From Gaiellales bacterium (lineage in GTDB: Bacteria > Actinomycetota > Thermoleophilia > Gaiellales > JAICJC01): DNA of 47,994 nucleotides. Both the position numbers and the translations under genes were made by a program. This document shows positions 40,760-47,994 of this stretch, one piece after another. Each line of letters starts with the position of its first letter. The first letter of the stretch is position 1. The stretch lies in the NCBI GenBank assembly GCA_036403155.1, contig DASWRM010000064.1:1-47994 (forward strand). The letters are read 5' to 3'. The notes beneath the pieces are model-generated. The model was not told where the DNA came from, searched no databases, and worked only from the letters and a program-made list of their open reading frames with translations.

Positions 40760-43700
40760 GCAGCACCACCCGCCGCGGCGCCTGCAGGAAGCCGTGACCG
40801 ACGAGCAGCCGCTCCGCCTCCGTGCCGGCCACCGGCTCGCCGTCGACGCGCTCGACCGCCAGGCGCTTGACCCGCCCGTCACGTACGAGCGATGCGAGCG
40901 CCGCGATGCCCGGCTCGAGCACCTCGCCGTCGATCACCACGAGGCCCCGGCCGCCGCGCTCGACGTAGAGCGCCGGCCGTCCGCCCACCAGCACGATCCA
41001 GGTTCCGGCCGCGCGTGCCAGCTTGCGCGGCGCCTCCGGCCATGGAACCGCGGCGCCGAACGGGTTCGCCGGGTCGTTCGACGCGATCACGGCCGTGGCA
41101 CCCCCGGAGGCCGTCGGGTCGCGGACGTCTCGCAGCCGCTCGACCGCGGCAGGCAGCGCGAACTGCGCTCCGCCCAGCCCCTCGACGAAGTAGCCACGCT
41201 GGCACACGCCCGCCTCCTCCATCATCCGCAGCTCGCCGTACACCGCCGAGAAGCCGCCGGGCACCGCCTCCGCGAGCACCGCGGCGCGGGTGACGACGCC
41301 GTGGCGGTCGAGCAGCGCCTCGGCCAGCGCGCGGGCGCGGTCGCGCGGTGCGGGGAGCGGCTGGAGCAGGCGCTCGACCAGCGACCAGCGTCCCAGCGCA
41401 GCCGGCAGCGTGGCCGTCGGCCGCGCCCTGCGCCGGGCCACCGGCGGTGGAACCGTGCGCAACGGGATCCGACCGCCCGAACGGAGCGGATGCCAGGCGT
41501 CATTGGTGACCACTCCCGCCCAGACCAGCTCCCAGAGCGACGCCAGCACCACCCGGTCGGGCTCCTCCACCATCTCGACCAGCTCCCGGAAGAACAGCGC
41601 ACCGCGGTCGCGCAGCGCGTCCGCCACTGCCGACGCCTCCGGCACGGCGATCTCCGCGGGGTGCAGGAGCGGCGCGTCGTCCCGCAGATGGACGGCGACA
41701 CGGCCCTCCCCGGCGCCGATCCAGACCACCTCGCCGGACGCGCAGAGTGCGTCCAGCATGGCGGGGCGGTACCCGGGGACGCGCAACGGCAGCACGTCCT
41801 GCTCCCAAGCGGCCACGGGAAGCGCCACACCGCCCAGCTGGGAGACGACCTCACGGACACGGTTCTCGCCGCCGCCCATGTCACGGCCGATCCCCTGCCA
41901 GCCGGGAAGGAACCGGGCGAGCGCGTCGGCCTCCACCGGCTCCACGGCACGGCGCAGGCGGGCGAGCGTGCGCCTTCGGACGCGGCGCAGGACGTCCGGC
42001 TCGATCCATTCGCGGCCGCTGCCCCCCGGCCGGAAGCCGCCCTCGATCAGCGCACCCTCCGCCGCCAGCTCGCGGAGCGCGGGGCCGGGATCCATGCCCA
42101 GGCGCGCCTCGAGCTCGTCGGCAGTGAACGGGCCGTGCCCGCGGGCGTGGCGCATCACGAGCCGCCGCAGCGCGTCGGGCACCGGCTCGAGGAACGCCGC
42201 GGGAACGCCCGGCGGGATCGAGACGCCGGCGCCGTCTCGGTACAGCCCGGCGTCCTCGGCGGCAATCAATCGCCGGCGACCTGCCAGGCGCACCTCGATC
42301 GCCCGCCGCTCCCGGATCAGCTGCTGCGCCGCGACCGGGCCATCGGCCGGCAGGTCACCCGTACGGCGGAGGAGGTCGTGCAGATCGTCCGCGGACAGCG
42401 CCCGGTCCCGCCGCTGCAGCTCGGCCTCGACCTCGTCGATCGCCTCCGCGTCGAGCAGCTCGCGCAGGTCGCCCGCGGCGAGCAGCTCTGCGAGCAGCGA
42501 CCGGTCGAGCGTGAGCGCCTGGGCACGGCGCTCGGCCATCGGCGTGTCGCCCTCGTACATGTACGTGGCGATGTAGTCGAACAGCAGTGAGCTGGCGAAC
42601 GGCGAGGGGTGCGCAGAGTCCACCTCGACGAGCCGCACGTCGCCACGGCCGATCGACGCGAGCAGCTCGCGGAGCGCACCGAGCTCGAAGACGTCCGACA
42701 GCACCTCCCTGTAGGTCTCGAGGACGATCGGGAAGGAGCCGTACTTGACGGCGACCTGCTGGAGGTCGTGAGCCTTCAGGCGCTGCTGCCAGAGCGGCGT
42801 GCGCTGGCCCGGGCGGCGGCGCGGCAGCAGCAGCGCGCGGGCTGCGTTCTCGCGGAAGCGCGCGGCGAACAGCGGGCTCGAACCGACCTGCTCGATCACG
42901 AGGTCCTCGACCTCGTCCGCGGCCGGGACGATCAGCTCCGTGGGCGGGGCGGTGTCGGCGTCGGGCAGCCGGATCGCGATCCCGTCGTCCGCCCAGGTGG
43001 CCTCCACCTCGATGTCCAGCGCGTCGGACATCCGCTTCTCGATCGCCATCGCCCAGGGAGCGTGGACGCGCCCGCCGAAGGGCGAGAGCACGCAGATCCG
43101 CCAGTCGCCGATCTCGTCGCGGAACCGCTCGACCACGATCGTGCGGTCGTCGGGGAGCGCGCCGGTCGCCTCGCGCTGGTCATCGAGGTAGGCGGCCAGG
43201 TTGGCGGCCGCGCGCACGTCCAGCTCGCCGAACCGTCGCGTGCGCGTCGCCTCGCCGACCGCGCGTCCGAGCTCCGACGGACGGCCGACGCCGTCGCCCT
43301 TCCAGAACGGCATCTTGCCCGGCACCCCGGGCGCCGGCGAAACGAGCACGCGGTCGCGGGTGATCTGCTCGATGCGCCAGGAGGTGGCGCCGAGCTGGAA
43401 CACCTCCCCCTGGCGGGCCTCGTAGACCATCTCTTCGTCCAGCTCGCCGACCCGTGCGCCGGAGTCGGCGAGGAACACGCCGTAGAGGCCACGATCGGGA
43501 ATGGTGCCACCCGAGACAACGGCCAGACGACGGGCGCCGTCGCGGCCACGCACCGTGCCGGCGGAGCGGTCCCAGACGATGCGCGGGCGGAGCTCGGCGA
43601 ACTCGTCGGAGGGGTAGCGGCCGGCCAGCATCTCGAGCACTCCCTCGAACTGCGGACGGGAGAGCTCGCTGTAGGGATACGCCCGCCGCACCATGTCGTG

Positions 43701-44972
43701 GAGATCGGACACGGGCCACTCGTCCATGGCGGTCGCCGCCACGACCTGCTGCGCGAGCACGTCGAGCGGCTGGCGCGGCACGCGCGTGTGCTCGATCTCG
43801 CCCTCGCGCATCCGGCGGGTGACCACCGCCGTCTCGAGCAGGTCGCCGCGCCACTTCGGGAAGAAGCGGCCGCGCGACGCCTCCCCCACGCTGTGGCCGG
43901 CGCGCCCGACGCGCTGCAGGCCCGCGGCCACTGACTTGGGTGACTCGATCTGGACGACGAGGTCGACGGCGCCCATGTCGATGCCGAGCTCCAGGGACGA
44001 CGTGGCGACCAGCGCGGGCAGGTCGCCGCGCTTGAGCATGTCCTCGACCTCGAGGCGCTGCTCGCGGGCGATCGACCCGTGGTGTGCGCGCGCGATCTCG
44101 GCTTCCGCGAGCTCGTTGAGGCGGTTCGCCACGCGCTCGGCGGAGCGGCGGTTGTTGACGAACACGATGGTGGAGCGGTGCCCTTGGACGAGCTCCAGCA
44201 GCCGCGGGTAGACGGCCGGCCAGATCGACACCCGCGGCTCTCCCTCGACCGCCGGGGCGGCGCCCAGCTCGCGCATGTCGTCGACCGGCACGATCACCTC
44301 GAGGTCGAGCTGCTTTGCGGCACCGGCGTCGACGATGGTGACGTCCCGGTCGCCGCCGAGGAAGCGGGCGACCTCCTCCAGGGGACGCTGCGTGGCCGAG
44401 AGGCCGACCCGCTGCACGGGGCGGGCGGTGAGCTGCTCCAGGCGCTCCAGCGAGAGGGCGAGGTGGGCGCCGCGCTTGGTCGCGGCGACGGCATGGATCT
44501 CGTCGACGATCACCTGCTCGACCGTCCGCAGCACGTCGCGGGCGCCCGATGTCAGCATCAGATAGAGCGACTCCGGGGTGGTGATCAGGATGTCGGGCGG
44601 CTCCCGCCGGATCGCCGCGCGCTCGCTCTGGGGCGTGTCGCCGCTGCGAACGGCCACGCGCGGGCGGCGGGCGAAGCTGATCCCGGCGAGCGGCGAGCGG
44701 AGGTTGCGCTCGATGTCGTGGTTGAGCGCCTTGAGGGGCGAGATGTAGAGCACGCGGGTGCCGCGCTCGGCCGGATCGCGGACGAAGCCGTCGAGGGCCG
44801 TCAGGAAGGCGGCGAGCGTCTTGCCGGAGCCGGTCGGCGCCAGCAGCAGCGTGTTGTCGCCGTCGGCGATCGCTGGCCACCCGAGCGACTGGGCGCGCGT
44901 CGGCCGCTCGAAGGAGCTCGTGAACCAGCCGGCGACCGGCTCGGTGAAGCGCGAGAGCGGGCCCGAAGCCAT
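40752..44972 (-). CDS. lhr: Lhr-type ATP-dependent helicase
   Basis: A 1406-aa superfamily 2 helicase. The RecA-like core shows Walker A APTGSGKTLAAFLT, the DEIH box VIVDEIHAVAATKRG, motif III LSATQRPLEEV, and motif VI QRVGRAGH. The Lhr core continues to about residue 850; the remaining C-terminal half contains the winged-helix and beta-barrel domains of the long Lhr form. The ATG at 44972 is 6 nt after a TACACT box. First gene of the operon with the Nei-type glycosylase and the ADP-ribosylglycohydrolase, consistent with a role in DNA repair. Confidence 0.94.
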   Translation of the reverse strand: MASGPLSRFTEPVAGWFTSSFERPTRAQSLGWPAIADGDNTLLLAPTGSGKTLAAFLTALDGFVRDPAERGTRVLYISPLKALNHDIERNLRSPLAGISFARRPRVAVRSGDTPQSERAAIRREPPDILITTPESLYLMLTSGARDVLRTVEQVIVDEIHAVAATKRGAHLALSLERLEQLTARPVQRVGLSATQRPLEEVARFLGGDRDVTIVDAGAAKQLDLEVIVPVDDMRELGAAPAVEGEPRVSIWPAVYPRLLELVQGHRSTIVFVNNRRSAERVANRLNELAEAEIARAHHGSIAREQRLEVEDMLKRGDLPALVATSSLELGIDMGAVDLVVQIESPKSVAAGLQRVGRAGHSVGEASRGRFFPKWRGDLLETAVVTRRMREGEIEHTRVPRQPLDVLAQQVVAATAMDEWPVSDLHDMVRRAYPYSELSRPQFEGVLEMLAGRYPSDEFAELRPRIVWDRSAGTVRGRDGARRLAVVSGGTIPDRGLYGVFLADSGARVGELDEEMVYEARQGEVFQLGATSWRIEQITRDRVLVSPAPGVPGKMPFWKGDGVGRPSELGRAVGEATRTRRFGELDVRAAANLAAYLDDQREATGALPDDRTIVVERFRDEIGDWRICVLSPFGGRVHAPWAMAIEKRMSDALDIEVEATWADDGIAIRLPDADTAPPTELIVPAADEVEDLVIEQVGSSPLFAARFRENAARALLLPRRRPGQRTPLWQQRLKAHDLQQVAVKYGSFPIVLETYREVLSDVFELGALRELLASIGRGDVRLVEVDSAHPSPFASSLLFDYIATYMYEGDTPMAERRAQALTLDRSLLAELLAAGDLRELLDAEAIDEVEAELQRRDRALSADDLHDLLRRTGDLPADGPVAAQQLIRERRAIEVRLAGRRRLIAAEDAGLYRDGAGVSIPPGVPAAFLEPVPDALRRLVMRHARGHGPFTADELEARLGMDPGPALRELAAEGALIEGGFRPGGSGREWIEPDVLRRVRRRTLARLRRAVEPVEADALARFLPGWQGIGRDMGGGENRVREVVSQLGGVALPVAAWEQDVLPLRVPGYRPAMLDALCASGEVVWIGAGEGRVAVHLRDDAPLLHPAEIAVPEASAVADALRDRGALFFRELVEMVEEPDRVVLASLWELVWAGVVTNDAWHPLRSGGRIPLRTVPPPVARRRARPTATLPAALGRWSLVERLLQPLPAPRDRARALAEALLDRHGVVTRAAVLAEAVPGGFSAVYGELRMMEEAGVCQRGYFVEGLGGAQFALPAAVERLRDVRDPTASGGATAVIASNDPANPFGAAVPWPEAPRKLARAAGTWIVLVGGRPALYVERGGRGLVVIDGEVLEPGIAALASLVRDGRVKRLAVERVDGEPVAGTEAERLLVGHGFLQAPRRVVLRA

Positions 44973-44978
44973 CCCTGC

Positions 44979-44984
44979 AGTGTA
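44979..44984 (-). promoter_or_regulatory. -10 box TACACT of the lhr operon
   Basis: On the minus strand TACACT ends 6 nt before the lhr ATG. The opposite-strand box of the next gene is 16 bp away. Confidence 0.5.
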
Positions 44985-44999
44985 TTGGAGGCGCTCGAC

Positions 45000-45005
45000 T
45001 AGGCT
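45000..45005 (+). promoter_or_regulatory. -10 box TAGGCT of the four-helix membrane protein
   Basis: TAGGCT ends 7 nt before the GTG at 45013, again with no ribosome-binding site. Confidence 0.45.
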
Positions 45006-45012
45006 GGATCCC

Positions 45013-45408
45013 GTGTGGACGGCGATCCGCTTCGTGCACGTCCTGTCGGCGATCGCGTGGGTGGGCGTGCAGCTGACCCTGTTTGCGTTGTTCCCGGTGC
45101 TTCGGCGACAGCTGGAGCGCGAGCAGTTCCGGGTCGTGGCGCGGGCCGCCGGGATCCGGCTGGCCGCCGTGGCTGTGGTGGCGATGCCCGCGCTGCTGGC
45201 GTCGGGGATCGCGCTGGCCGCGCACGAGGTGCCGAGCGGCGAGCGCAGCTGGGTGATCGCCAAGCTCGTTATCTGGGGGCTCGTGCTGGCAGCGTTCGCC
45301 GGGCACGCGGCGACCGCCTCGCGCGACCGGCGGGTGTGGCTGTCGGCCACGATGCTCGTCCTCAGCCTGGCCGCCGTGCTGATCGGAACCCGGCTCACGG
45401 AGATGTGA
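45013..45408 (+). CDS. Four-helix membrane protein, DUF2269/CopD-like
   Basis: A 131-aa integral membrane protein with four predicted helices. The first helix carries His9 and Trp in FVHVLSAIAWVGVQLTLF, a pattern shared with CopD/DUF2269 proteins and other small haem- or metal-linked membrane proteins. The others are about 50-67, 83-100 and 110-128. The GTG start matches the leaderless promoter. A 63-bp gap separates it from the molybdopterin oxidoreductase gene, so it may belong to the same electron-transfer group; this is inference. Confidence 0.7.
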   Translation: MWTAIRFVHVLSAIAWVGVQLTLFALFPVLRRQLEREQFRVVARAAGIRLAAVAVVAMPALLASGIALAAHEVPSGERSWVIAKLVIWGLVLAAFAGHAATASRDRRVWLSATMLVLSLAAVLIGTRLTEM

Positions 45409-45471
45409 GCTGTGTTGGAACGCGGCCGATCCGCTCGTCACACTTCCGGCGAACACCGATACTGAGGCGAT

Positions 45472-46140
45472 ATGCACGATATCCGCATGGGACGAGGCGT
45501 GTTCTTCGGGGTGGTGGCCACCGGAGTGGCCGGGCTGTTCGTGGGCAACCGCGTGTCCCGCGCAGCCGCGCCGCTCGGCAACGTCGTCCCGAATGCGCTG
45601 CACTCACTGGTTCCGGACGGCTGGCGCATCTACTCGGTGAACCCGCCCTGGCCGGAGTTCGATCCGTCGACCTACCGGCTGACGGTGGCGGGCGCGGTGG
45701 AGCACCAGCTGTCGCTCACCTGGGACGAGGTGATGCGGCTGCCGCAGGCGTCGCAGACGACCGACTTCCACTGCGTGACGGGCTGGTCGGTCGGCAACGT
45801 GCACTGGACGGGCGTGCGGCTGCAGGCGCTGTGGGACATGGCGAAGCCGACGGCGGACGCGAAGTACGCGAACTTCGTCTCGCTCGAGCAGCCCTACGTC
45901 GACACGCTCACGTTCGAGCAGACGCTGCTCCCGGATGTGATGGTCGCCCACTCGATGGGCGGGCAGCCGCTGACGCGCTCCCACGGGGCGCCGATGCGGC
46001 TCGTGATCCCCGAGATGTACGGCTACAAGAACGTGAAGTGGCTGACCCGGATCGACCTCGTCCCGTCGCTGAACGCGGGCTTCTGGGAGCAGCGCGGCTA
46101 CGACATCGATGCCTGGGTTGGGCGCTCCAACGGCTACTGA
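45472..46140 (+). CDS. Molybdopterin-dependent oxidoreductase, sulfite-oxidase/MsrP-like
   Basis: A 222-aa exported enzyme subunit. An N-terminal hydrophobic segment (GVFFGVVATGVAGLFVGN) acts as anchor or signal; there is no twin-arginine motif. The catalytic fold shows the molybdenum ligand Cys101 in DFHCVTGWSVGNVHWTGV, and later LTRSHGAPMRLVIPEMYGYK with the cofactor-binding Arg and Lys. It resembles MsrP, which reduces methionine sulfoxide in periplasmic proteins. The ATG follows a weak GATACT box by 8 nt. The gene overlaps the cytochrome b gene by 32 nt. Confidence 0.88.
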   Translation: MHDIRMGRGVFFGVVATGVAGLFVGNRVSRAAAPLGNVVPNALHSLVPDGWRIYSVNPPWPEFDPSTYRLTVAGAVEHQLSLTWDEVMRLPQASQTTDFHCVTGWSVGNVHWTGVRLQALWDMAKPTADAKYANFVSLEQPYVDTLTFEQTLLPDVMVAHSMGGQPLTRSHGAPMRLVIPEMYGYKNVKWLTRIDLVPSLNAGFWEQRGYDIDAWVGRSNGY

Positions 46141-46753
46141 GCAGGCGGCGTTCGTGCGGCGGTTCACGCCGGCCGAGCGCTGGCTGCACTGGCTGCTCGC
46201 GGCGTCGTTCTTCGCGATGCTGGCGACCGGCCTGATCCTCTACCTGCCGTCGCTCGCGGAGGTGGCCGCCGACCGGCGGCTGTGGAAGTCGATCCACCTG
46301 GGCGCGGCGATCGCGTTCTGGGCGGGGACGATGCTGGTGGTGCTGTCGGCCCCCGGCGAGCTGCGGGCGACGGCTCGCGAGCTGGACGGCTTCGACGAGG
46401 ACGACCGGCGCTGGCTCCGCTGGGCGGTGCGGCGGAACGGCGTTGAGCCGCCGCAGGGACGGTTCAACGCTGGCCAGAAGCTGAACACCGCCATCATCGC
46501 CGGGCTGATGGTGGTGTTCACGATCAGCGGGACGCTGATCTACCTGCAGGAGACCGACGCCGGCTTCCGCGGCACCAGCGCGATCCTCGTCCACGACGTC
46601 GCCATGTATGTTGCGGTGCCGATCGTGCTCGGTCACCTCTACCTCGCGCTGGTCAACCCGGCCACCCGGCACTCGCTGCGGGGGATGGCGCTCGGCACCG
46701 TCGGCCGGGAGTGGGCGAAGCGCCATCACGCCAAATGGGAGCGTGACCTCTGA
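46109..46753 (+). CDS. Cytochrome b subunit (FdnI/b561-like)
   Basis: A 214-aa membrane cytochrome with four helices: about 25-45, 65-85, 127-147 and 165-187. Histidines that could bind two haems b are found in ERWLHWLLAASFFAM, KSIHLGAAIAFWAGTML, ILVHDVAMYVAVPIVLGHLY. It would pass electrons between quinol and the molybdopterin subunit, the role MsrQ plays for MsrP, but it is of the formate-dehydrogenase gamma type rather than MsrQ. ATG 46109 gives a 32-nt overlap; a GTG at 46155 would avoid it but cut the N-terminus. Confidence 0.85.
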   Translation: MPGLGAPTATEQAAFVRRFTPAERWLHWLLAASFFAMLATGLILYLPSLAEVAADRRLWKSIHLGAAIAFWAGTMLVVLSAPGELRATARELDGFDEDDRRWLRWAVRRNGVEPPQGRFNAGQKLNTAIIAGLMVVFTISGTLIYLQETDAGFRGTSAILVHDVAMYVAVPIVLGHLYLALVNPATRHSLRGMALGTVGREWAKRHHAKWERDL

Positions 46754-46761
46754 GGGCGCTC

Positions 46762-47475
46762 GTGCTGGGCTCCTCGGGAGCCTGGCCGCTGCCGCGTCTG
46801 GGGTGCGACTGCCCGCAGTGCACGTCCGACGACCCGCGCGACGCCCGGCTGCGCCCCTCGCTGCTGCTCGACGGCCGCATCCTGGTCGACGCCGGACCGG
46901 ACGCGTACGCGCAGCTGCTTCGGGCGCAGGCCGTTCCCGAGGAGGTGCTGCTCACGCACCACCACCACGACCACATGCTCGGGTTGCACGTCCTCTCGAA
47001 GGCCGGACGGCTGCCGCTGCACATGACGAAGGAGACGGAGCGCGGAGTGCGCTCGATCTTCCCGCGCATCGATTTCCGGATCATGCACCTGACGCCAGGG
47101 GTGCGGCTCGAGCTCGGAAACGGGCTGATCGCCCAGGCGTTCGACGTGGAGCACGACGCGAACGTGCGCACGCTGGCGTTCAGGTTCACGAGCCCGGACG
47201 GCGGAAGCCTCCTCTACGCGCCTGATCTCTCGGCGCCGCCCAGCTCGAAGCTGGCGAAGGGCGCATCGGTGCTGATGCTGGACGGGTCGGTCCGCGGCAC
47301 CAGACGAGGAGGGCACATGCCGATCGAGGAGGGGCTGGACGTGGCCGCGACGCTGAAGCCGGGCCGGACGGTGTTCACCCACATCGGCCACCGGGTGGGC
47401 ACGCATGCGGAGCTGGAAGGATGGCTGGACGGCCGGGCAGAGGTGGCGTTCGACAGCATGGAGATCGACTTCTGA
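46762..47475 (+). CDS. MBL-fold metallo-hydrolase, PqqB/PhnP-like
   Basis: A protein of 237 aa (from GTG 46762). The metal site THHHHDHMLGL is clear, and an N-terminal CDCPQCTSDDPRDARLRPSL cysteine segment resembles the zinc site of PqqB and PhnP. C-terminal His residues in FTHIGHRVGTHAEL complete the binuclear site. The true start may lie four codons earlier at CTG 46750 (giving LRALVLGSSGA, the usual N-terminal strand), overlapping the cytochrome stop. PhnP hydrolyses cyclic phosphodiesters and PqqB works in cofactor synthesis; which applies here is unclear, as no other phn or pqq gene is nearby. Confidence 0.85.
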   Translation: MLGSSGAWPLPRLGCDCPQCTSDDPRDARLRPSLLLDGRILVDAGPDAYAQLLRAQAVPEEVLLTHHHHDHMLGLHVLSKAGRLPLHMTKETERGVRSIFPRIDFRIMHLTPGVRLELGNGLIAQAFDVEHDANVRTLAFRFTSPDGGSLLYAPDLSAPPSSKLAKGASVLMLDGSVRGTRRGGHMPIEEGLDVAATLKPGRTVFTHIGHRVGTHAELEGWLDGRAEVAFDSMEIDF

Positions 47476-47534
47476 GGCCGCCAGCGAACCGATGGCAAGA
47501 ACGTTGCAGCGTCAATACCGCATTCCGGGGACCC

Positions 47535-47554
47535 AATTATTGGAGTCAAAGCCC
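47535..47554 (+). repeat. Intergenic repeat copy A (AATTATTGGAGTCAAAGCCC)
   Basis: A 20-bp sequence repeated exactly at 47598-47617, 63 bp downstream. With the two preceding bases, CCAAT-T-ATTGG is a perfect inverted repeat. AT-rich in a GC-rich context and in the 193-bp gap between the MBL gene and the convergent ogt gene. Confidence 0.8.
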
Positions 47555-47597
47555 TGACGTTTCGCCCGCATGGTTGCGCGAAATCGACTCCCACCCG

Positions 47598-47617
47598 AAT
47601 TATTGGAGTCAAAGCCC
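47598..47617 (+). repeat. Intergenic repeat copy B
   Basis: Exact second copy of the 20-bp unit. Between the copies lies TTTCGC...GCGAAA, a 6-bp inverted repeat. A diverged third copy is at 35854-35877. Nothing else of note is in this gap. Confidence 0.8.
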
Positions 47618-47668
47618 GTCTGTGAAGTTGTTGCGCCTTCGCGACGGACTTGTGACATGTCCACGACC

Positions 47669-47994
47669 TCAAGCAGGCGACATCGCGGACCAACCGGCCT
47701 CGAGGTCGAGCAGAAACCGCTTGCGCTCCAGGCCGCCGGCGTAGCCGCCGAGCGAGCCCCCGCTTCGCAGCACGCGGTGGCAGGGAACCACGATCGGGAT
47801 CGGGTTCGCGCCGAGCGCCGTCCCGGCCGCGCGCACCGCGCGGTCGTTGCCCGCCGCGGACGCGACCTCCCGGTAGCTGGCGGTCGCGCCGTACGGGATC
47901 TTCGCGGTGCGCTCGAGCACCCGACGACGGAACGCGCTCGCGGTCAGCGACCAGTCCACCGGCACGTCGAACTCCCGCCGCCGGCCCTCGAAGT
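47669..47994 (-). CDS. ogt: Methylated-DNA-protein-cysteine methyltransferase, 5' end missing
   Basis: The C-terminal 108 residues of an O6-alkylguanine-DNA repair protein. The frame is open to the window edge (YFEGRRREFDVPVDWS), so the first codons are beyond it. The helix-turn-helix region (FRRRVLERTAKIPYGATASY) and the alkyl-accepting Cys in IPIVVPCHRVLRSGG are present, with the Arg finger and GGYAGGLERKRFLLDLE. It transfers alkyl groups from DNA to itself in a single turnover. Whether it is ogt or ada-like cannot be judged without the N-terminus. Confidence 0.93.
   Translation of the reverse strand, partial: FEGRRREFDVPVDWSLTASAFRRRVLERTAKIPYGATASYREVASAAGNDRAVRAAGTALGANPIPIVVPCHRVLRSGGSLGGYAGGLERKRFLLDLEAGWSAMSPA

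Noticed and set aside
43180-45603. 807-codon minus frame beside lhr
   Set aside because: Second minus frame through lhr with His/Arg-rich composition; lhr motifs are all in the other frame.

Overview
The window is GC-rich throughout (judged by eye), uses GTG starts freely and packs genes on both strands with 4-nt start/stop overlaps. Its gene content points to an actinobacterium: class II fructose-bisphosphatase GlpX, an Lhr-type helicase next to a Nei-type glycosylase, an MscL with a C-terminal zinc ribbon, geranylgeranyl-reductase-type flavoprotein and ECF sigma/RskA-like pairs. DUF5317 and DUF4331 proteins make a deep-branching lineage such as Thermoleophilia plausible, but that is inference. 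I see no insertion sequence, prophage, CRISPR array or rRNA; it reads as ordinary chromosome.

Layout. 1-7.3 kb (mostly minus): the 5' part of a tRNA, a DUF5317-MFS-thioredoxin-like fusion, an HD-GYP membrane protein, an unannotated 31-aa peptide gene with its own terminator and folded leader, an anti-sigma/ECF sigma pair, a CBS-pair protein and an XRE regulator. 7.4-11 kb (plus): proB, proA and fabF. 11-16 kb: clpP divergent from an SRPBCC-ArsR pair with two operators, a lone E1-alpha subunit with a 91-aa follower, OsmC, a lone Flp pilin, a lipoate ligase and a coiled-coil protein. 16-18.7 kb (plus): flavoprotein, MscL and a duplicated YbjN-like protein.

18.7-23.4 kb: a three-gene operon of DUF4331 secreted protein, TPR protein and NicO-family metal transporter, with a 15-bp palindrome upstream, a perfect hairpin between its first two genes and a divergent 55-aa membrane protein. 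23.6-28.6 kb: response regulator, histidine kinase, LolA/RseB-like protein and an ABC-2 exporter in one overlapping five-gene operon. 28.6-35.7 kb: methyltransferase, glycolate oxidase glcD-glcE-glcF (glcE lacks its N-terminal part), aconitase and a 95-aa orphan. 35.9-40 kb: SDR-DUF2867 protein, small membrane protein, YbaK-type deacylase and glpX. 40-45 kb: an lhr-nei-ADP-ribosylglycohydrolase operon. 45-48 kb: a membrane protein, molybdopterin oxidoreductase, cytochrome b and MBL hydrolase run, and the end of a methylguanine-DNA methyltransferase.

The most general observation is promoter architecture: at least a dozen transcription units carry a TAnnnT -10 box 6-9 nt (most often exactly 6) before the start codon with no Shine-Dalgarno, so they should give leaderless mRNAs. 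This also fixes several start codons (ECF sigma at 6073, XRE at 7243). The most promising candidate for an undescribed system is the DUF4331-TPR-NicO locus; the peptide locus beside the ECF sigma/anti-sigma genes comes second.
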